64,000 nt of DNA from Acinetobacter boissieri. Lineage in GTDB: Bacteria > Pseudomonadota > Gammaproteobacteria > Pseudomonadales > Moraxellaceae. Positions 45,251 to 55,408 of the stretch are shown in pieces (the first letter of the stretch is position 1; each line of letters starts with the position of its first letter). The notes beneath the pieces were generated by a model. That model was not told the DNA's origin. It ran no database searches and worked only from the letters and a program-made list of their open reading frames with translations. Both the position numbers and the translations under genes were made by a program. The stretch is taken from NCBI RefSeq assembly GCF_900096955.1, contig NZ_FMYL01000002.1, forward strand, positions 1 through 64,000. The letters are read 5' to 3'.

Positions 45251-46630
45251 TTATTGCTCTAGCTGTAATGCTTCAGATAACGCTTCATGTAAACGAGCGA
45301 CTGCAATGACTTTAATCCCTTTAATGGCCTGTTGCGGTGCATTGGCTCTTGGTAAAATAATATATTCAAAACCATGTTTTATTGCTTCTTTTAATCGCTC
45401 TTGGCCATTTGGTACAGGTCTAATTTCACCAGATAATCCGACTTCACCAAATACAGCGAGTTGTTGTGGAAAAGCTTTACCTCGTAAACTAGAAGCGCAG
45501 GCGAGTAGTACAGCTAAGTCAGACCCTGTTTCAGTAATCTTTAAGCCACCTACAATATTGACATAGACATCTTGCCCTGTTGTTTGAATACCGCCATGAC
45601 GATGCATTACTGCCAATAACATGTTTAGTCTGTTTTGATCTAATCCAAGTGATACTCTTCGAGCTTGTCCATGTGCATCATCGACCAGTGCTTGTACTTC
45701 CACCAATAGGGGGCGAGTTCCTTCACGGCTCACCATCACGACAGATCCTGCAATGGGTTCATCATAACGACTTAAAAAAATCGCAGAGGGGTTAGACACC
45801 TCTTTTAAGCCTCGATCTGTCATGCCAAATACACCTAATTCATTGACTGCGCCAAAGCGGTTTTTGACAGCACGAATCATACGGTACCTGGAATCAGATT
45901 GACCTTCAAAGTACAAAACGCAGTCAACCATGTGTTCAAGCACCCGAGGGCCTGCTAAAGCCCCTTCTTTGGTGACATGACCTACAATAAATAAGGCTGT
46001 ACCACTGTGTTTTGCAAAACGAGTCAGTAAAGCAGCAGATTCTCGTATTTGAGAAACACCGCCAGGGGCAGATTGAATGGTTTCGGTATACAGTGTTTGA
46101 ATTGAATCTAAGATGGCTACTGCAGGGCGCTCTTGTGCTAAAGCTTCACAAATCCGCTCCACACAAGTTTCTGCCATCACTTTAAGCTGTGAAGCATCTA
46201 ATTCCAAGCGCTGCGCACGTAAAGCCACTTGGGATAAAGACTCTTCCCCTGTGATATAAAGTGCTGCACGTTGAGCTGTTGCCATATAAGTTGCAGTTTG
46301 TAGCAAAATAGTGGATTTACCAATACCTGGATCACCACCAATTAACACCACTGAACCTGTCACAAGCCCACCACCTAAAACACGATCAAACTCACTAATG
46401 CCTGTACCTAGTCTAGACTCGTGAGAAACAGAGACTTGGTTTAATGTTGTAATCTGTGATATTTGGCCCGCATAACCACTTACTTTGGGTTTGGCTCGAT
46501 GTGTTGTGGTATTGTCTAAGCGTACTTCAAACAGTGAGTTCCATTCACCACAGTCTGTACATTGTCCTGCCCATTTAGAATGGTCTGTACCGCATTGTTC
46601 ACAGCGGTATACGGTTTTTACTTTACTCAT
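45251..46630 (-). CDS. radA: DNA repair protein RadA
   Basis: 459 aa from MSKVKTVYRCEQCG; an in-frame ATG 9 nt upstream is an alternative. A C4 zinc motif (CEQCGTDHSKWAGQCTDCGE) is followed by a RecA-like ATPase with Walker A GGDPGIGKST near residue 90, the RadA-specific KNRFG in AVKNRFGAVNE, and a C-terminal Lon-like domain. RadA promotes branch migration in recombination and natural transformation. Length and domain order are standard. Divergent from cycA. Confidence 0.95.
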   Translation of the reverse strand: MSKVKTVYRCEQCGTDHSKWAGQCTDCGEWNSLFEVRLDNTTTHRAKPKVSGYAGQISQITTLNQVSVSHESRLGTGISEFDRVLGGGLVTGSVVLIGGDPGIGKSTILLQTATYMATAQRAALYITGEESLSQVALRAQRLELDASQLKVMAETCVERICEALAQERPAVAILDSIQTLYTETIQSAPGGVSQIRESAALLTRFAKHSGTALFIVGHVTKEGALAGPRVLEHMVDCVLYFEGQSDSRYRMIRAVKNRFGAVNELGVFGMTDRGLKEVSNPSAIFLSRYDEPIAGSVVMVSREGTRPLLVEVQALVDDAHGQARRVSLGLDQNRLNMLLAVMHRHGGIQTTGQDVYVNIVGGLKITETGSDLAVLLACASSLRGKAFPQQLAVFGEVGLSGEIRPVPNGQERLKEAIKHGFEYIILPRANAPQQAIKGIKVIAVARLHEALSEALQLEQ

Positions 46631-46773
46631 AACGTACATGTATTTTTTGATAGATCATATTATCTCATGCTTTTTATTGAACGAATATAAAAATAACAGT
46701 CAGCTTGTCTGTTAAATTGGAATACTTTTTGCTTATAATAAAAATGTATAAATATATTGTGGGAAGACACTGA

Positions 46774-48192
46774 ATGACTGTACAACATGAGCATTCTTCA
46801 GATTTGCAACGTAATTTAACAAACCGTCACTTACAGTTGATCGCTATTGGTGGTGCAATTGGTACGGGTTTGTTTATGGGGTCGGGGAAAACAATTTCGT
46901 TGGCAGGTCCATCGATTTTATTTATTTACATGATCATCGGTACCATGATTTTCTTTCTCATGCGTGCGTTAGGTGAATTATTACTTTCTAATTTAAACTA
47001 CAAATCTTTTGTAGATATGGCATACGACTTACTTGGTCCAGGTGTTGGCTTTTACGTGGGTTGGACGTATTGGATTGGTTGGGTTTTAGTGGGTATGGCG
47101 GATTTAACCGCTGTCGTGAGTTATTTAACGTTTTGGTTACCACCGGGCGCAACATTTTCACCTGTTGATCAAGCCATGATTAGTGCAGGTTGTGTACTTT
47201 TCTTATTTGTACTTAATCTACTCACAGTTAAGCTGTTTGGTGAAGTTGAATTTTGGTTTGCAATTATTAAAATTGTAGCCATTATTGCTTTAGTTTTAAT
47301 TGGTATTTATATGGTTGCGACCAGTTTCCAATCACCAAACGGTACAGTGGCATCGGTTAGTAACATTTGGAATCATGGTGGTATGTTCCCACATGGTATG
47401 AGCGGTTTCTTAGCAGGCTTCCAAATTGCAATTTTTGCCTTTATGGGTGTGGAGCTTGTAGGTACTACAGCAGCCGAGACTAAAGATCCAGAGAAGAACT
47501 TACCAAAAGCGATTAACTCTATTCCAATTCGTGTTATTTTATTTTACGTATTGTCATTAGTTGTAGTTATGTCTGTGACACCATGGACAGAAGTAAAAGC
47601 AGACCGTAGTCCATTTGTTGAATTATTCTTAATGGCTGGTATTCCAACCGCTGCAATTATTATGAACTTGGTTGTATTGTCTTCTGTAATGTCATCAATG
47701 AACAGTGGTGTATTTTCTACAAGCCGTATGATGTTTGGTCTTGCAAAAGATGGTCAAGCACCTAAAGTTTTGAGTTTCTTAACCCGAAATGGTGTACCTG
47801 CAAATGGCTTGATATTCTCTTGCGCATGTATTATGGGCGGTTCATTATTACAATACTTCGTACCAAATACCATTGAAGCCTTCACGCTTGCGGGTACATT
47901 GTGTACAATTTTGTTCTTGTCTGTTTGGATTATTATTTTGGTATGCTACATTCGCTATCGTAAATTACGTCCAGAATTGCATGCAAAATCAAAATTCAAA
48001 ATGCCTGGCGGTATCGCAATGTGTTATGCAGTGATTATATTCTTCTTGTTTACCATTGGTATTTTAAGCTTAGAAGATGACACTCGCAAATCATTGATGG
48101 TTAGCCCAATTTGGTTGATTGTATTGGCAATAGGTTATTATGGTTTTTATAAGCCAAAACTTAAAGGTCAGTCAGATAATAAACAGTTTTAA
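46774..48192 (+). CDS. cycA: Amino-acid permease, CycA-like (D-Ser/D-Ala/Gly)
   Basis: 472 aa APC-superfamily transporter with 12 hydrophobic segments. The start NRHLQLIAIGGAIGTGLFMG is the family motif. AFMGVELVGTTAAETKDPEK is typical of the proline/GABA/CycA branch, and FSTSRMMFGLAKDGQAPK is the conserved loop. Overall it looks closest to CycA, the D-serine/D-alanine/glycine importer; substrate is inferred from resemblance only. It is a single gene; no regulator is adjacent. Confidence 0.75.
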   Translation: MTVQHEHSSDLQRNLTNRHLQLIAIGGAIGTGLFMGSGKTISLAGPSILFIYMIIGTMIFFLMRALGELLLSNLNYKSFVDMAYDLLGPGVGFYVGWTYWIGWVLVGMADLTAVVSYLTFWLPPGATFSPVDQAMISAGCVLFLFVLNLLTVKLFGEVEFWFAIIKIVAIIALVLIGIYMVATSFQSPNGTVASVSNIWNHGGMFPHGMSGFLAGFQIAIFAFMGVELVGTTAAETKDPEKNLPKAINSIPIRVILFYVLSLVVVMSVTPWTEVKADRSPFVELFLMAGIPTAAIIMNLVVLSSVMSSMNSGVFSTSRMMFGLAKDGQAPKVLSFLTRNGVPANGLIFSCACIMGGSLLQYFVPNTIEAFTLAGTLCTILFLSVWIIILVCYIRYRKLRPELHAKSKFKMPGGIAMCYAVIIFFLFTIGILSLEDDTRKSLMVSPIWLIVLAIGYYGFYKPKLKGQSDNKQF

Positions 48193-48484
48193 ATCAAAAA
48201 AATTATATAAAATATTTTAATTTATTTATATGATTATGCACTGTGATGGTTCTTTACTTTATTGATATGAATCATTATGGTGCTTTTTCTATATTTGATA
48301 GTATGTTTTTGGTGCTGAATTTGGTTTGCACTGTCTAATGATCAACCATTTGCTGAATATGGATTCATCACTTTGTTGTAAATCTCTTGCTCTATTTTAG
48401 TACAACATCTTTCATTATTTCATTTCAAAGCCACTTGCATCACGCTATACTTCATGTGAACTCACATATTAAGCAGGGCGGGAC

Positions 48485-48670
48485 ATGCATAAAGTAAAAT
48501 ACATAATTGGGTTGATTTTACTGAGTGGTTTATCTGGTTGCGGACAGTCTGGTGCATTGCAATTGACGAATGATCCTGACTTAGATACTCGACCTAAATA
48601 TTTACTTTGGCATCCAGCAGATCACGCAACGAACAATCAAAAAGATTCAACCGTATCTTCAAAAAACTAA
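48485..48670 (+). CDS. lptM: Small lipoprotein LptM (YifL-like)
   Basis: 61 aa with a type II signal peptide: LILLSGLSGCGQSGALQL, a lipobox with Cys at residue 19 (LSGC). The CG-x-x-G-x-L-x-L run after the Cys matches LptM/YifL, a chaperone that helps LptD mature in the LPS translocon. Its position immediately before lysA-dapF is the usual one. The rest is polar and unstructured. No other gene of this pathway is in the window. Confidence 0.85.
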   Translation: MHKVKYIIGLILLSGLSGCGQSGALQLTNDPDLDTRPKYLLWHPADHATNNQKDSTVSSKN

Positions 48671-48716
48671 ACAGATTTATATACAAAAATTTTTGTATTC
48701 TAAGCAAGGATTATTT

Positions 48717-49967
48717 ATGAGCTTTACCCGTATAGATGGGATTTTACATGCAGAGCAGTGCAATTTAGAGCAACTGGCACAGCAGTTTGGTACACCTTTG
48801 TATGTATATTCTAAAGCCACATTTGAAAAACACTATCTTGATTTAGATCAAGCATTTTCCTATATACCACATCAAGTGTGCTATGCAGTAAAGTCTAATT
48901 CAAATTTAGCAGTACTTCGTGTGTTATCTAAAATAGGGGCAGGCTTTGATATTGTAACGGGGGGTGAGCTTGCACGTGTGTTAGCCGCAGGTGGTGATGC
49001 ACAAAAAATTGTGTTTTCAGGCTTGGGTAAGTCGGAAGAAGATATTGAAAAAGCATTAAAAGTAGGTATTGCATGTTTTAATGTTGAGTCATATGCAGAG
49101 CTTGATCGCATTGAAAAAGTAGCTGCGAAGTTAAATGTAAAAGCACCTATTTCATTGCGTGTTAACCCAGATGTAGATGCAAATACACACCCTTATATTT
49201 CAACAGGGCTAAAAGAAAATAAATTTGGTATTCAAAGTGATGCAGTTTTAGAGACATATCTTTATGCACACAGTTTAAAACATTTAAAAATTATTGGTAT
49301 AGATTGTCATATTGGTTCACAACTGACTGAAACACAGCCATTTGAAGATGCTTTAGCACGTTTAGAACTCATGATTTGTGAGTTAAAAGAAGCTGGCATT
49401 GAGTTAGAACATATAGATATTGGTGGTGGCTTAGGGGTAGTGTACAAAGATGAAACCCCACCGAGTGTCACGCAGTTTGCACAAGCATTGCGTCCAGCAC
49501 TTGAGCGACTCGGATTAAAAGTCTATATGGAGCCGGGTCGTAGTATTAGTGCAAATGCAGGTATTTTACTCACTAAAGTAGATTTACTCAAACCAACCAG
49601 TCATCGTAATTTCGCAATTGTAGATGCCGCAATGAATGATTTGATTCGTCCGTCTTTATACCAAGCATGGATGGATATTCAACCAGTGACAGCACGTATT
49701 GAAGGTGAAACAAAAACTTGGGATATTGTTGGTGCAATTTGTGAAACAGGGGATTTTCTTGCCAAAGATCGTGAGTTGAACTTACAAGACAATGACACGC
49801 TCGCTGTTTTAGGTGCAGGCGCATACGGTTTTGTAATGAGTTCAAATTACAATACACGTGCACGTGCTGCTGAAGTGATGGTTGATGGCTCACAGGCGCA
49901 TTTAATTCGTGAGCGTGAAACCATTGAATCATTGTGGGAAAAAGAGCACTTTTTACCTGAGGAATAA
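48717..49967 (+). CDS. lysA: Diaminopimelate decarboxylase
   Basis: 416 aa PLP enzyme, last step of lysine synthesis (meso-DAP to L-Lys). ATG 48717 follows AAGGATTATTT and gives [14 protein letters not shown]; an upstream extension lacks support. Signatures: CYAVKSNSN with the PLP Lys at about residue 60, [13 protein letters not shown], and the Cys of [12 protein letters not shown]. In operon with lptM, dapF and xerC (2-nt gap to dapF). Confidence 0.97.
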   Translation: MSFTRIDGILHAEQCNLEQLAQQFGTPLYVYSKATFEKHYLDLDQAFSYIPHQVCYAVKSNSNLAVLRVLSKIGAGFDIVTGGELARVLAAGGDAQKIVFSGLGKSEEDIEKALKVGIACFNVESYAELDRIEKVAAKLNVKAPISLRVNPDVDANTHPYISTGLKENKFGIQSDAVLETYLYAHSLKHLKIIGIDCHIGSQLTETQPFEDALARLELMICELKEAGIELEHIDIGGGLGVVYKDETPPSVTQFAQALRPALERLGLKVYMEPGRSISANAGILLTKVDLLKPTSHRNFAIVDAAMNDLIRPSLYQAWMDIQPVTARIEGETKTWDIVGAICETGDFLAKDRELNLQDNDTLAVLGAGAYGFVMSSNYNTRARAAEVMVDGSQAHLIRERETIESLWEKEHFLPEE

Positions 49968-49969
49968 TC

Positions 49970-50815
49970 ATGTTACTTGAATTTAGTAAAATGCATGGCT
50001 TGGGTAACGACTTTATGGTGGTTGATCTGATTAGCCAGCAAGCCCATTTTGATCCATTGACAATTCAACGGTTGGCTGACCGTCATTTTGGTATCGGTTT
50101 TGATCAGTTACTGATTGTTGAACCACCTGACTTACCGAATGTTGACTTCAAATACCGTATTTTTAATGCAGATGGTTCTGAAGTTGAGCAGTGCGGTAAT
50201 GGTGTACGTTGTTTTGCTCGTTTTGTGCATGACCGTAAATTGACACGTAAAACCAAAATTAAAGTACAAACCAAATCAGGTGTGGTTGAACCTGAATTGG
50301 GAGTTAATGGTTGGGTACGTGTAAATATGGGACAGCCTAAGTTTTCACCTCACGAGATTCCATTCACAGCAGAGTTAAGTGATAGTCTTTATGATTTAGA
50401 GTTAGCGGATCAGTTAATTGTTAAAATTGATGTTGTGAACATGGGTAATCCACATGCTGTGACACTTGTTCCAGATATATTACAGGTAGATGTGGCACGT
50501 TTAGGCCCACAAATTGAAAAGCATGCTCGTTTCCCGAACCGAGTTAATGCTGGTTTTTTACAAATTTTAAATGAAAAACAAGCGCGCTTGCGTGTATTTG
50601 AACGTGGTGTAGGTGAAACATTGGCATGTGGTACAGGAGCATGTGCTGCTGCTGTAAGTGCAATGCGCCGTGGTTTGCTTTCCGAAGAAGTTGAAATTGA
50701 GCTTGCAGGTGGGCGCTTACACATTGCATGGCAAGAGGGTGGCGTTGTTTATATGACTGGTCCGACAGCAACAGTCTATGAAGGGCGTTTAGACTTAAGT
50801 TATTTTCAGTACTAA
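49970..50815 (+). CDS. dapF: Diaminopimelate epimerase
   Basis: 281 aa cofactor-free epimerase converting LL-DAP to meso-DAP for lysine and peptidoglycan. The two catalytic Cys are in [17 protein letters not shown] and [17 protein letters not shown]. The N-terminal [15 protein letters not shown] is conserved. Full length. Two bases after lysA; xerC follows after about 60 nt. Confidence 0.98.
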   Translation: MLLEFSKMHGLGNDFMVVDLISQQAHFDPLTIQRLADRHFGIGFDQLLIVEPPDLPNVDFKYRIFNADGSEVEQCGNGVRCFARFVHDRKLTRKTKIKVQTKSGVVEPELGVNGWVRVNMGQPKFSPHEIPFTAELSDSLYDLELADQLIVKIDVVNMGNPHAVTLVPDILQVDVARLGPQIEKHARFPNRVNAGFLQILNEKQARLRVFERGVGETLACGTGACAAAVSAMRRGLLSEEVEIELAGGRLHIAWQEGGVVYMTGPTATVYEGRLDLSYFQY

Positions 50816-50876
50816 AGCCAATACCGAGCTCATTGACTAAATGGTGAGCTTGGTGAACTTTGAGTAATAGTCATCT

Positions 50877-51788
50877 ATGGATACATGGTATTGGTTAGAC
50901 AGTTGGTTGAATGTCAGAGAAAGACAAAACCAATCTGAACATACTTTGTCAGCATATCGGCGAGATTTAACCGATTTTATTCAGTTTTGTGACAAAAAAA
51001 AATTAGCATTACCAGAGATTGAAGCATCAGATTTACGAGAATATTTGACCTTCCGAGTTGAGCATGGCCAGTTAAGTTCAAGTAGTTTACAACGTCAACT
51101 CAGTGCTATTCGGCAATTTATGAAATGGGTGACTGAAAATCATTTAATTGTCCAAAACTTTTCTGCTGATTTTCAACTCAAACGCCATGCTCGTGCATTA
51201 CCTGGCTTAGTAGATATAGAAACAATTATACAAATTTTAGATCAGCCTATGCCTGAAAGTGTGATAGATCAACAACTTTGGATCAGAGATAAAGCGATTT
51301 TAGAGTTACTGTATACTAGCGGTATCCGTTTATCTGAAATACAAAGTTTATGCTTTAATAGCATAGACTTAAATAGACGATTACTTCGTGTAATAGGTAA
51401 AGGAAGTAAAGAACGCATTGTTCCTTTTGGTGAAAAATCTAAGCAAGCATTACTCAAATGGCTTGAGGTTTATCGTTTATGGAAAGGTAAATTTCAGGCG
51501 GCAGATGCGGTTTTTGTGTCTCAAAAAGGCAATGCTTTAAGCAACCGACAAATTGAAAATCGCGTTAAATTTCAAGCGCAAAGAGCAGGGGTAAATATTA
51601 ATTTACACCCCCATTTATTAAGGCACTGCTTTGCCAGTCATATGCTTTCTGCAAGTGGTGATTTACGTGCTGTACAAGAAATGTTGGGACACAGTAATTT
51701 ATCTACTACTCAAATTTATACGCATTTAGATTTTGAGCGCCTTGCTGCGGTGTACGATAAAAGCCATCCAAGAGCGCAAAAGCATTAG
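50877..51788 (+). CDS. xerC: Tyrosine recombinase XerC
   Basis: 303 aa recombinase for chromosome-dimer resolution at dif with XerD. Catalytic residues: Arg in YTSGIRLSEIQ, Lys in VIGKGSKERIVPFG, His-x2-Arg in HPHLLRHCFASHML, His in LGHSNLSTTQIYTH with the Tyr nucleophile. N-terminal SAM-like domain starts WLNVRERQNQSEHTLSAYRR. Its place after dapF is the classic dapF-xerC arrangement. It overlaps the converging PaiB-like gene by 4 nt. Confidence 0.95.
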   Translation: MDTWYWLDSWLNVRERQNQSEHTLSAYRRDLTDFIQFCDKKKLALPEIEASDLREYLTFRVEHGQLSSSSLQRQLSAIRQFMKWVTENHLIVQNFSADFQLKRHARALPGLVDIETIIQILDQPMPESVIDQQLWIRDKAILELLYTSGIRLSEIQSLCFNSIDLNRRLLRVIGKGSKERIVPFGEKSKQALLKWLEVYRLWKGKFQAADAVFVSQKGNALSNRQIENRVKFQAQRAGVNINLHPHLLRHCFASHMLSASGDLRAVQEMLGHSNLSTTQIYTHLDFERLAAVYDKSHPRAQKH

Positions 51789-52414
51789 TTTGTATGTTGT
51801 TTAATATGTGCTGACATTTCTGGTGCAGTTGTTTGTAATGCTTGAGCCACACGTATTTTGTCTATATTTGGTCGATCTTGGCTGGTTTTAAACTGACCTA
51901 CAATGCTGTCAATCTCAATATAAATCACTGCAATTTCTTTGAGTAAATTTTGAATATATTCTGCAGGTGCATCTTTCATTTTCCAAGGAATGGCTTGACT
52001 GGCTTCGTGTTGTTTTGTTAGTCGTCCAAGGAGGGCAAGTAAAGATTTTTCATCATCTATGCAGTGTATCCGCCCTCTAACATGTACCACCATGTAATTC
52101 CAAGTAGGCACAGCACGGTGATGATCGGCCTTAGTTGGATACCAGTTTGGGCTAATATATTGTTGATCTCCCTGAAAGCTCAATAGTACAGATTGGTCTT
52201 GTTTAATTTGCTCGTATAATGGGTTGGCTTTGGCAATATGTGCACTCAGCGTACCGTACATTCCTTGATTAATATCTAAAATAAAGGGTAAGTGGCCTGC
52301 TTCAATACGCTCATGTGTTTGGTTGTAACTCATGAGCGTTGCAAAATTATGTGTGTTAAGGAACTGATGTAATGTGTTTAAATCATTTTCTTGGTATTGT
52401 GGTGGTTGAAACAT
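51785..52414 (-). CDS. PaiB-family FMN-binding protein
   Basis: 209 aa. MFQPPQYQENDLNTLHQFL, AHIAKANPLYEQI and YISPNWYPTKADHHRAVPTW with YMVVHVRGRIHCID are characteristic of the PaiB/FMN-binding negative transcriptional regulator family, a split-barrel flavin fold. The regulatory label comes from Bacillus PaiB; the role here is unknown. Near an acetyltransferase gene on the same strand (46 nt), which recalls the Bacillus paiA-paiB pairing but that acetyltransferase is RimJ-like. Confidence 0.82.
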   Translation of the reverse strand: MFQPPQYQENDLNTLHQFLNTHNFATLMSYNQTHERIEAGHLPFILDINQGMYGTLSAHIAKANPLYEQIKQDQSVLLSFQGDQQYISPNWYPTKADHHRAVPTWNYMVVHVRGRIHCIDDEKSLLALLGRLTKQHEASQAIPWKMKDAPAEYIQNLLKEIAVIYIEIDSIVGQFKTSQDRPNIDKIRVAQALQTTAPEMSAHIKQHTN

Positions 52415-52460
52415 GGCGAAGTATCTTTAATTTGGCTATGTTCAATCATAACTAAAAAAG

Positions 52461-53063
52461 TCATTCATTCAACCCGTGTTGCGACAATAAATCTGTTAAA
52501 TGCAATTTAATATTTGGCCATTCACTTGCGCTGATACTGTACATGACAGTATCTCGAATAGTGTTATCTTTTCTGAGCGCATTCCCACGAATAATCCCAT
52601 CTTTTTTAGCGCCTAAACGTTCAATGGCACGTTGACTTTTAAAGTTAAATATATCTGTACGTAAGGCAACAATATTACAATTTAATACTTCAAATGCATG
52701 TTCTAAAAGCAATAATTTACATGTGGTATTTACATGCGTACGTTGCATACGCTGAGCGTACCACGTATAGCCAATTTCAATACGTTTTACATCTGATAAA
52801 ATATCATGATAACTGGTTGTGCCAATCACATGCCCTGTCGCTTGCTCAATTACAGCAAAAGCAAAGCGTTGGCCGAGTAATTTTTGGTTGCACGCCGTAT
52901 CAATGTATTGCTTAACTTCATCTACCTTAGGGGTTGATGTAACTCTAATTTTCCAAAGTTCGCCATCTTTGCAAGCGGTGCTGAGCCCATATAAATGTTC
53001 GTGTGTGAGTGGTTCAAGTAAAATGCCATGTTTTGATAATTGAACAGGTTGTATAAAAGACAT
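52461..53063 (-). CDS. GNAT-family N-acetyltransferase (RimJ/RimL-like)
   Basis: 200 aa. HGILLEPLTHEHLYGLSTA, VIGTTSYHDIL, KRIEIGYTWYAQRMQRTHVN and FNFKSQRAIERLGAKKDGI are typical of RimJ/RimL-type GNATs that acetylate protein N-termini or small amines. The acetyl-CoA loop here reads YAQRMQRTHVN. Substrate unknown. Same strand as the PaiB-like gene and 13 nt after the AsnC-like gene, so possibly one operon. Confidence 0.82.
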   Translation of the reverse strand: MSFIQPVQLSKHGILLEPLTHEHLYGLSTACKDGELWKIRVTSTPKVDEVKQYIDTACNQKLLGQRFAFAVIEQATGHVIGTTSYHDILSDVKRIEIGYTWYAQRMQRTHVNTTCKLLLLEHAFEVLNCNIVALRTDIFNFKSQRAIERLGAKKDGIIRGNALRKDNTIRDTVMYSISASEWPNIKLHLTDLLSQHGLNE

Positions 53064-53076
53064 CTTTTTCTCTATT

Positions 53077-53562
53077 TTATAATGGTAGTTGATAGCTTTG
53101 TTTAATAATTTGACTAGGTAAGTCAGTCTTCACGCTAGTAATACCATTTTTCTTAGTCAAATGGCTAGACTGAAATTTACGATAGCTTTCTAAATCTGCA
53201 ACAATAACTTTTAGCATTGCATCACATTCGCCCAAAATAATATAGCAGTCCATGACTTGAGGTAGTTCTTTCATGGCTTCTATAAAGATATTAATCGTTT
53301 CTGCATCTTGCCCAATTAACCAAATTCTTGAAAATAAAATAAGCTGTAAACCCACTTTGTGTGGATTAACTAAAGTCGTGTAACTTTCAATGACTCCCGC
53401 ATCTTCGAGTATTTTGACACGTCTTAAACAAGAGGAGGGTGATAGTCCAATTTCTTTGGCTAAATCGTTGTTTTGAATTCGGCCATTTTTTTGTAAGTTT
53501 CGAATAATACTTTTGTCTATTCTATCGAGCTTTATTCGAATATCTGATGAATTAAGTTTCAT
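53077..53562 (-). CDS. Lrp/AsnC-family transcriptional regulator
   Basis: 161 aa. DNA-binding HTH at ~10-60 (LDRIDKSIIRNLQKNGRIQN, LAKEIGLSPSSCLRRVKILE) and a C-terminal RAM ligand-binding domain (PQVMDCYIILGECDAMLKVI). It is divergent from a LysE exporter 115 nt away, a pairing where the regulator usually controls amino-acid efflux. The effector amino acid cannot be told. Confidence 0.92.
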   Translation of the reverse strand: MKLNSSDIRIKLDRIDKSIIRNLQKNGRIQNNDLAKEIGLSPSSCLRRVKILEDAGVIESYTTLVNPHKVGLQLILFSRIWLIGQDAETINIFIEAMKELPQVMDCYIILGECDAMLKVIVADLESYRKFQSSHLTKKNGITSVKTDLPSQIIKQSYQLPL

Positions 53563-53676
53563 TTATTCACATTAAATTCTAAAAATAAATAATATTATAA
53601 AATATTTGACAGCCTATTTTATTGCTAAATTTAGATAATACAAAAATAATATAAACCTGAACTGAGAGCTTTCCAA

Positions 53677-54288
53677 GTGTCTGATTTAACGCTATTTGCA
53701 TTGACTATTATTCCACTAGTTTTTACACCTGGCCCAGATATGTTATTTATCTTGTCACAAGTCATGGGAAAAGATGCAAAAGCAGGTATTATGGCAACAT
53801 CTGGCGTATGTTTAGGGTATACGGTTCATTCTATCTTGGTGGCTTTAGGTATTTCAGCAATTATTGTGGCATATCCAATTTTGTTTGAGACCATTCGTTA
53901 TGTGGGCGTAATATATTTGTTGTTTTTAGCTTTCACTTTATTTCGTACAGCATTTACTAAAGGTAGCGATTTAAGTTTTAATAAAAAAGTGGCAAAAAAT
54001 CCAATCAAAAAAGGGTTTTTTACAGCTCTTTTAAACCCTAAGGGTATGCTTATTTATTTTGCAATTTTACCGCAATTTATAAATAAACAAGGCAATACAA
54101 TTTTGCAAGGGTTAATGTTATCCTTTATTTTTATTGGTTTATGTTTGATCGTATATAGTGTATTAAGTGTAATATTTGCGCGGTTTGTGCGAGGTCGCAA
54201 TATTCAGACCAAACAACAAAAGTGGATAGATATGGGGTCAGGCAGTTTAATTATGTTGGCTGCAACATGGATGCTTTCAAATTCTTAA
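53677..54288 (+). CDS. LysE/RhtB-family amino-acid exporter
   Basis: 203 aa, six hydrophobic helices. The LysE motif is IIPLVFTPGPDMLFILSQVM with ATSGVCLGYTVHSILVALG; LLNPKGMLIYFAILPQFI is the conserved second half. Starts with GTG after GAGAGCTTTCCAA. Intact, unlike the truncated paralogue at 37.7-38.0 kb. Probably regulated by the divergent AsnC-type protein. Confidence 0.9.
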   Translation: MSDLTLFALTIIPLVFTPGPDMLFILSQVMGKDAKAGIMATSGVCLGYTVHSILVALGISAIIVAYPILFETIRYVGVIYLLFLAFTLFRTAFTKGSDLSFNKKVAKNPIKKGFFTALLNPKGMLIYFAILPQFINKQGNTILQGLMLSFIFIGLCLIVYSVLSVIFARFVRGRNIQTKQQKWIDMGSGSLIMLAATWMLSNS

Positions 54289-54640
54289 GCCGTTCAAATA
54301 AAATATGGTCACCAAATGGTTAAAATATGAAAATTTAGCATATCAGTAGACTGAATATTTTTTATGTTGTATATCAGTAAATGTTATATGTAATCTTTCG
54401 CCTTTTTTATTTATAAGTTGCTGTTTTTTATTTGTTTAAAATTATTCTTGTATGAGTGTTTTTTGAGTAAATGTACTTATATTTTAAATAGAATAGAGGT
54501 TTTAATAAAAAAAAACTGATCTATAAAGAATTGTTGCTTGACCAGATTGGGCACATCAATGCAAGATAAGCACCGAAAACAAACTTGAAAAGCATTTTGC
54601 TTTTCCTTCTATAGTATTTAAACATATAGCCGAGGATGAC
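54289..54640 (+). other. Intergenic region upstream of etfBA
   Basis: About 350 nt, AT-rich, no supported gene on either strand. It must contain the etfBA promoter. I see no clear terminator for the LysE gene. Confidence 0.5.
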
Positions 54641-55390
54641 ATGAAGGCTCTGGTTGCAGTCAAACGTGTAGTAGATGCTAATGTGAAGGTTCGCATTAAG
54701 CAAGACAATAGTGGCGTTGATTTGACTAATGTAAAAATGTCAATTAACCCATTTTGTGAAATTGCTGTAGAAGAAGCAGTACGTTTAAAGGAAAAGGGCA
54801 TTGTTTCTGAAATCGTGATTGTTTCTGTAGGTGCAAAAGAGTCTCAAGAGCAGCTTCGTTCGTCTATGGCATTGGGTGGTGATCGTTCAATTCTAGTTGA
54901 AACGAATGATGATATTGGTGCACTTGAAGTTGCAAAGGTACTAAAAGCGATTGTTCTCGAAGAAAAACCCGAGATTATTCTATTGGGCAAGCAAGCCATT
55001 GATGATGACTCAAATCAAGTGGGTCAAATGTTGAGTGCTTTACTGGGCTCGGGACAAGCAACTTTTGCCTCTGAAATTAAAGTTGAATCAGATCAAGTAC
55101 AAGTAATACGTGAAATAGATGGTGGCTTACAAACAGTTGCACTTACATTTCCTGCGGTGATTACAGCAGATCTACGCTTAAATGAACCCCGTTATGTCAA
55201 ATTACCTGACATTATGAAAGCACGTAAAAAGCCTTTAGTTGTGAAAACTTTAGCAGATTATGGTGTAAACACAGGTACAAAGCTAAAAACAGTACGTGTA
55301 GATAATCCTGCTGAGCGTAAAGCGGGTGTACGAGTGACTTCAGTCGATGAGCTTGTAGATAAGCTTAGACATGAAGCTAAAGTGATCTGA
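54641..55390 (+). CDS. etfB: Electron transfer flavoprotein, beta subunit
   Basis: 249 aa. [40 protein letters not shown] and [20 protein letters not shown] are EtfB signatures; the subunit binds AMP. With EtfA it passes electrons from acyl-CoA and other dehydrogenases to the quinone pool through ETF-QO. ATG follows GAGGATGAC. 18 nt before etfA, with AAAGGAT between. Confidence 0.97.
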   Translation: MKALVAVKRVVDANVKVRIKQDNSGVDLTNVKMSINPFCEIAVEEAVRLKEKGIVSEIVIVSVGAKESQEQLRSSMALGGDRSILVETNDDIGALEVAKVLKAIVLEEKPEIILLGKQAIDDDSNQVGQMLSALLGSGQATFASEIKVESDQVQVIREIDGGLQTVALTFPAVITADLRLNEPRYVKLPDIMKARKKPLVVKTLADYGVNTGTKLKTVRVDNPAERKAGVRVTSVDELVDKLRHEAKVI

Positions 55391-55408
55391 TACGAAAAGG
55401 ATAAATCT

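Noticed and set aside
50877..51788. Tyrosine recombinase as an integrase of a mobile element
   Set aside because: It matches XerC and sits after dapF in its normal housekeeping position; no element boundaries or cargo are seen.
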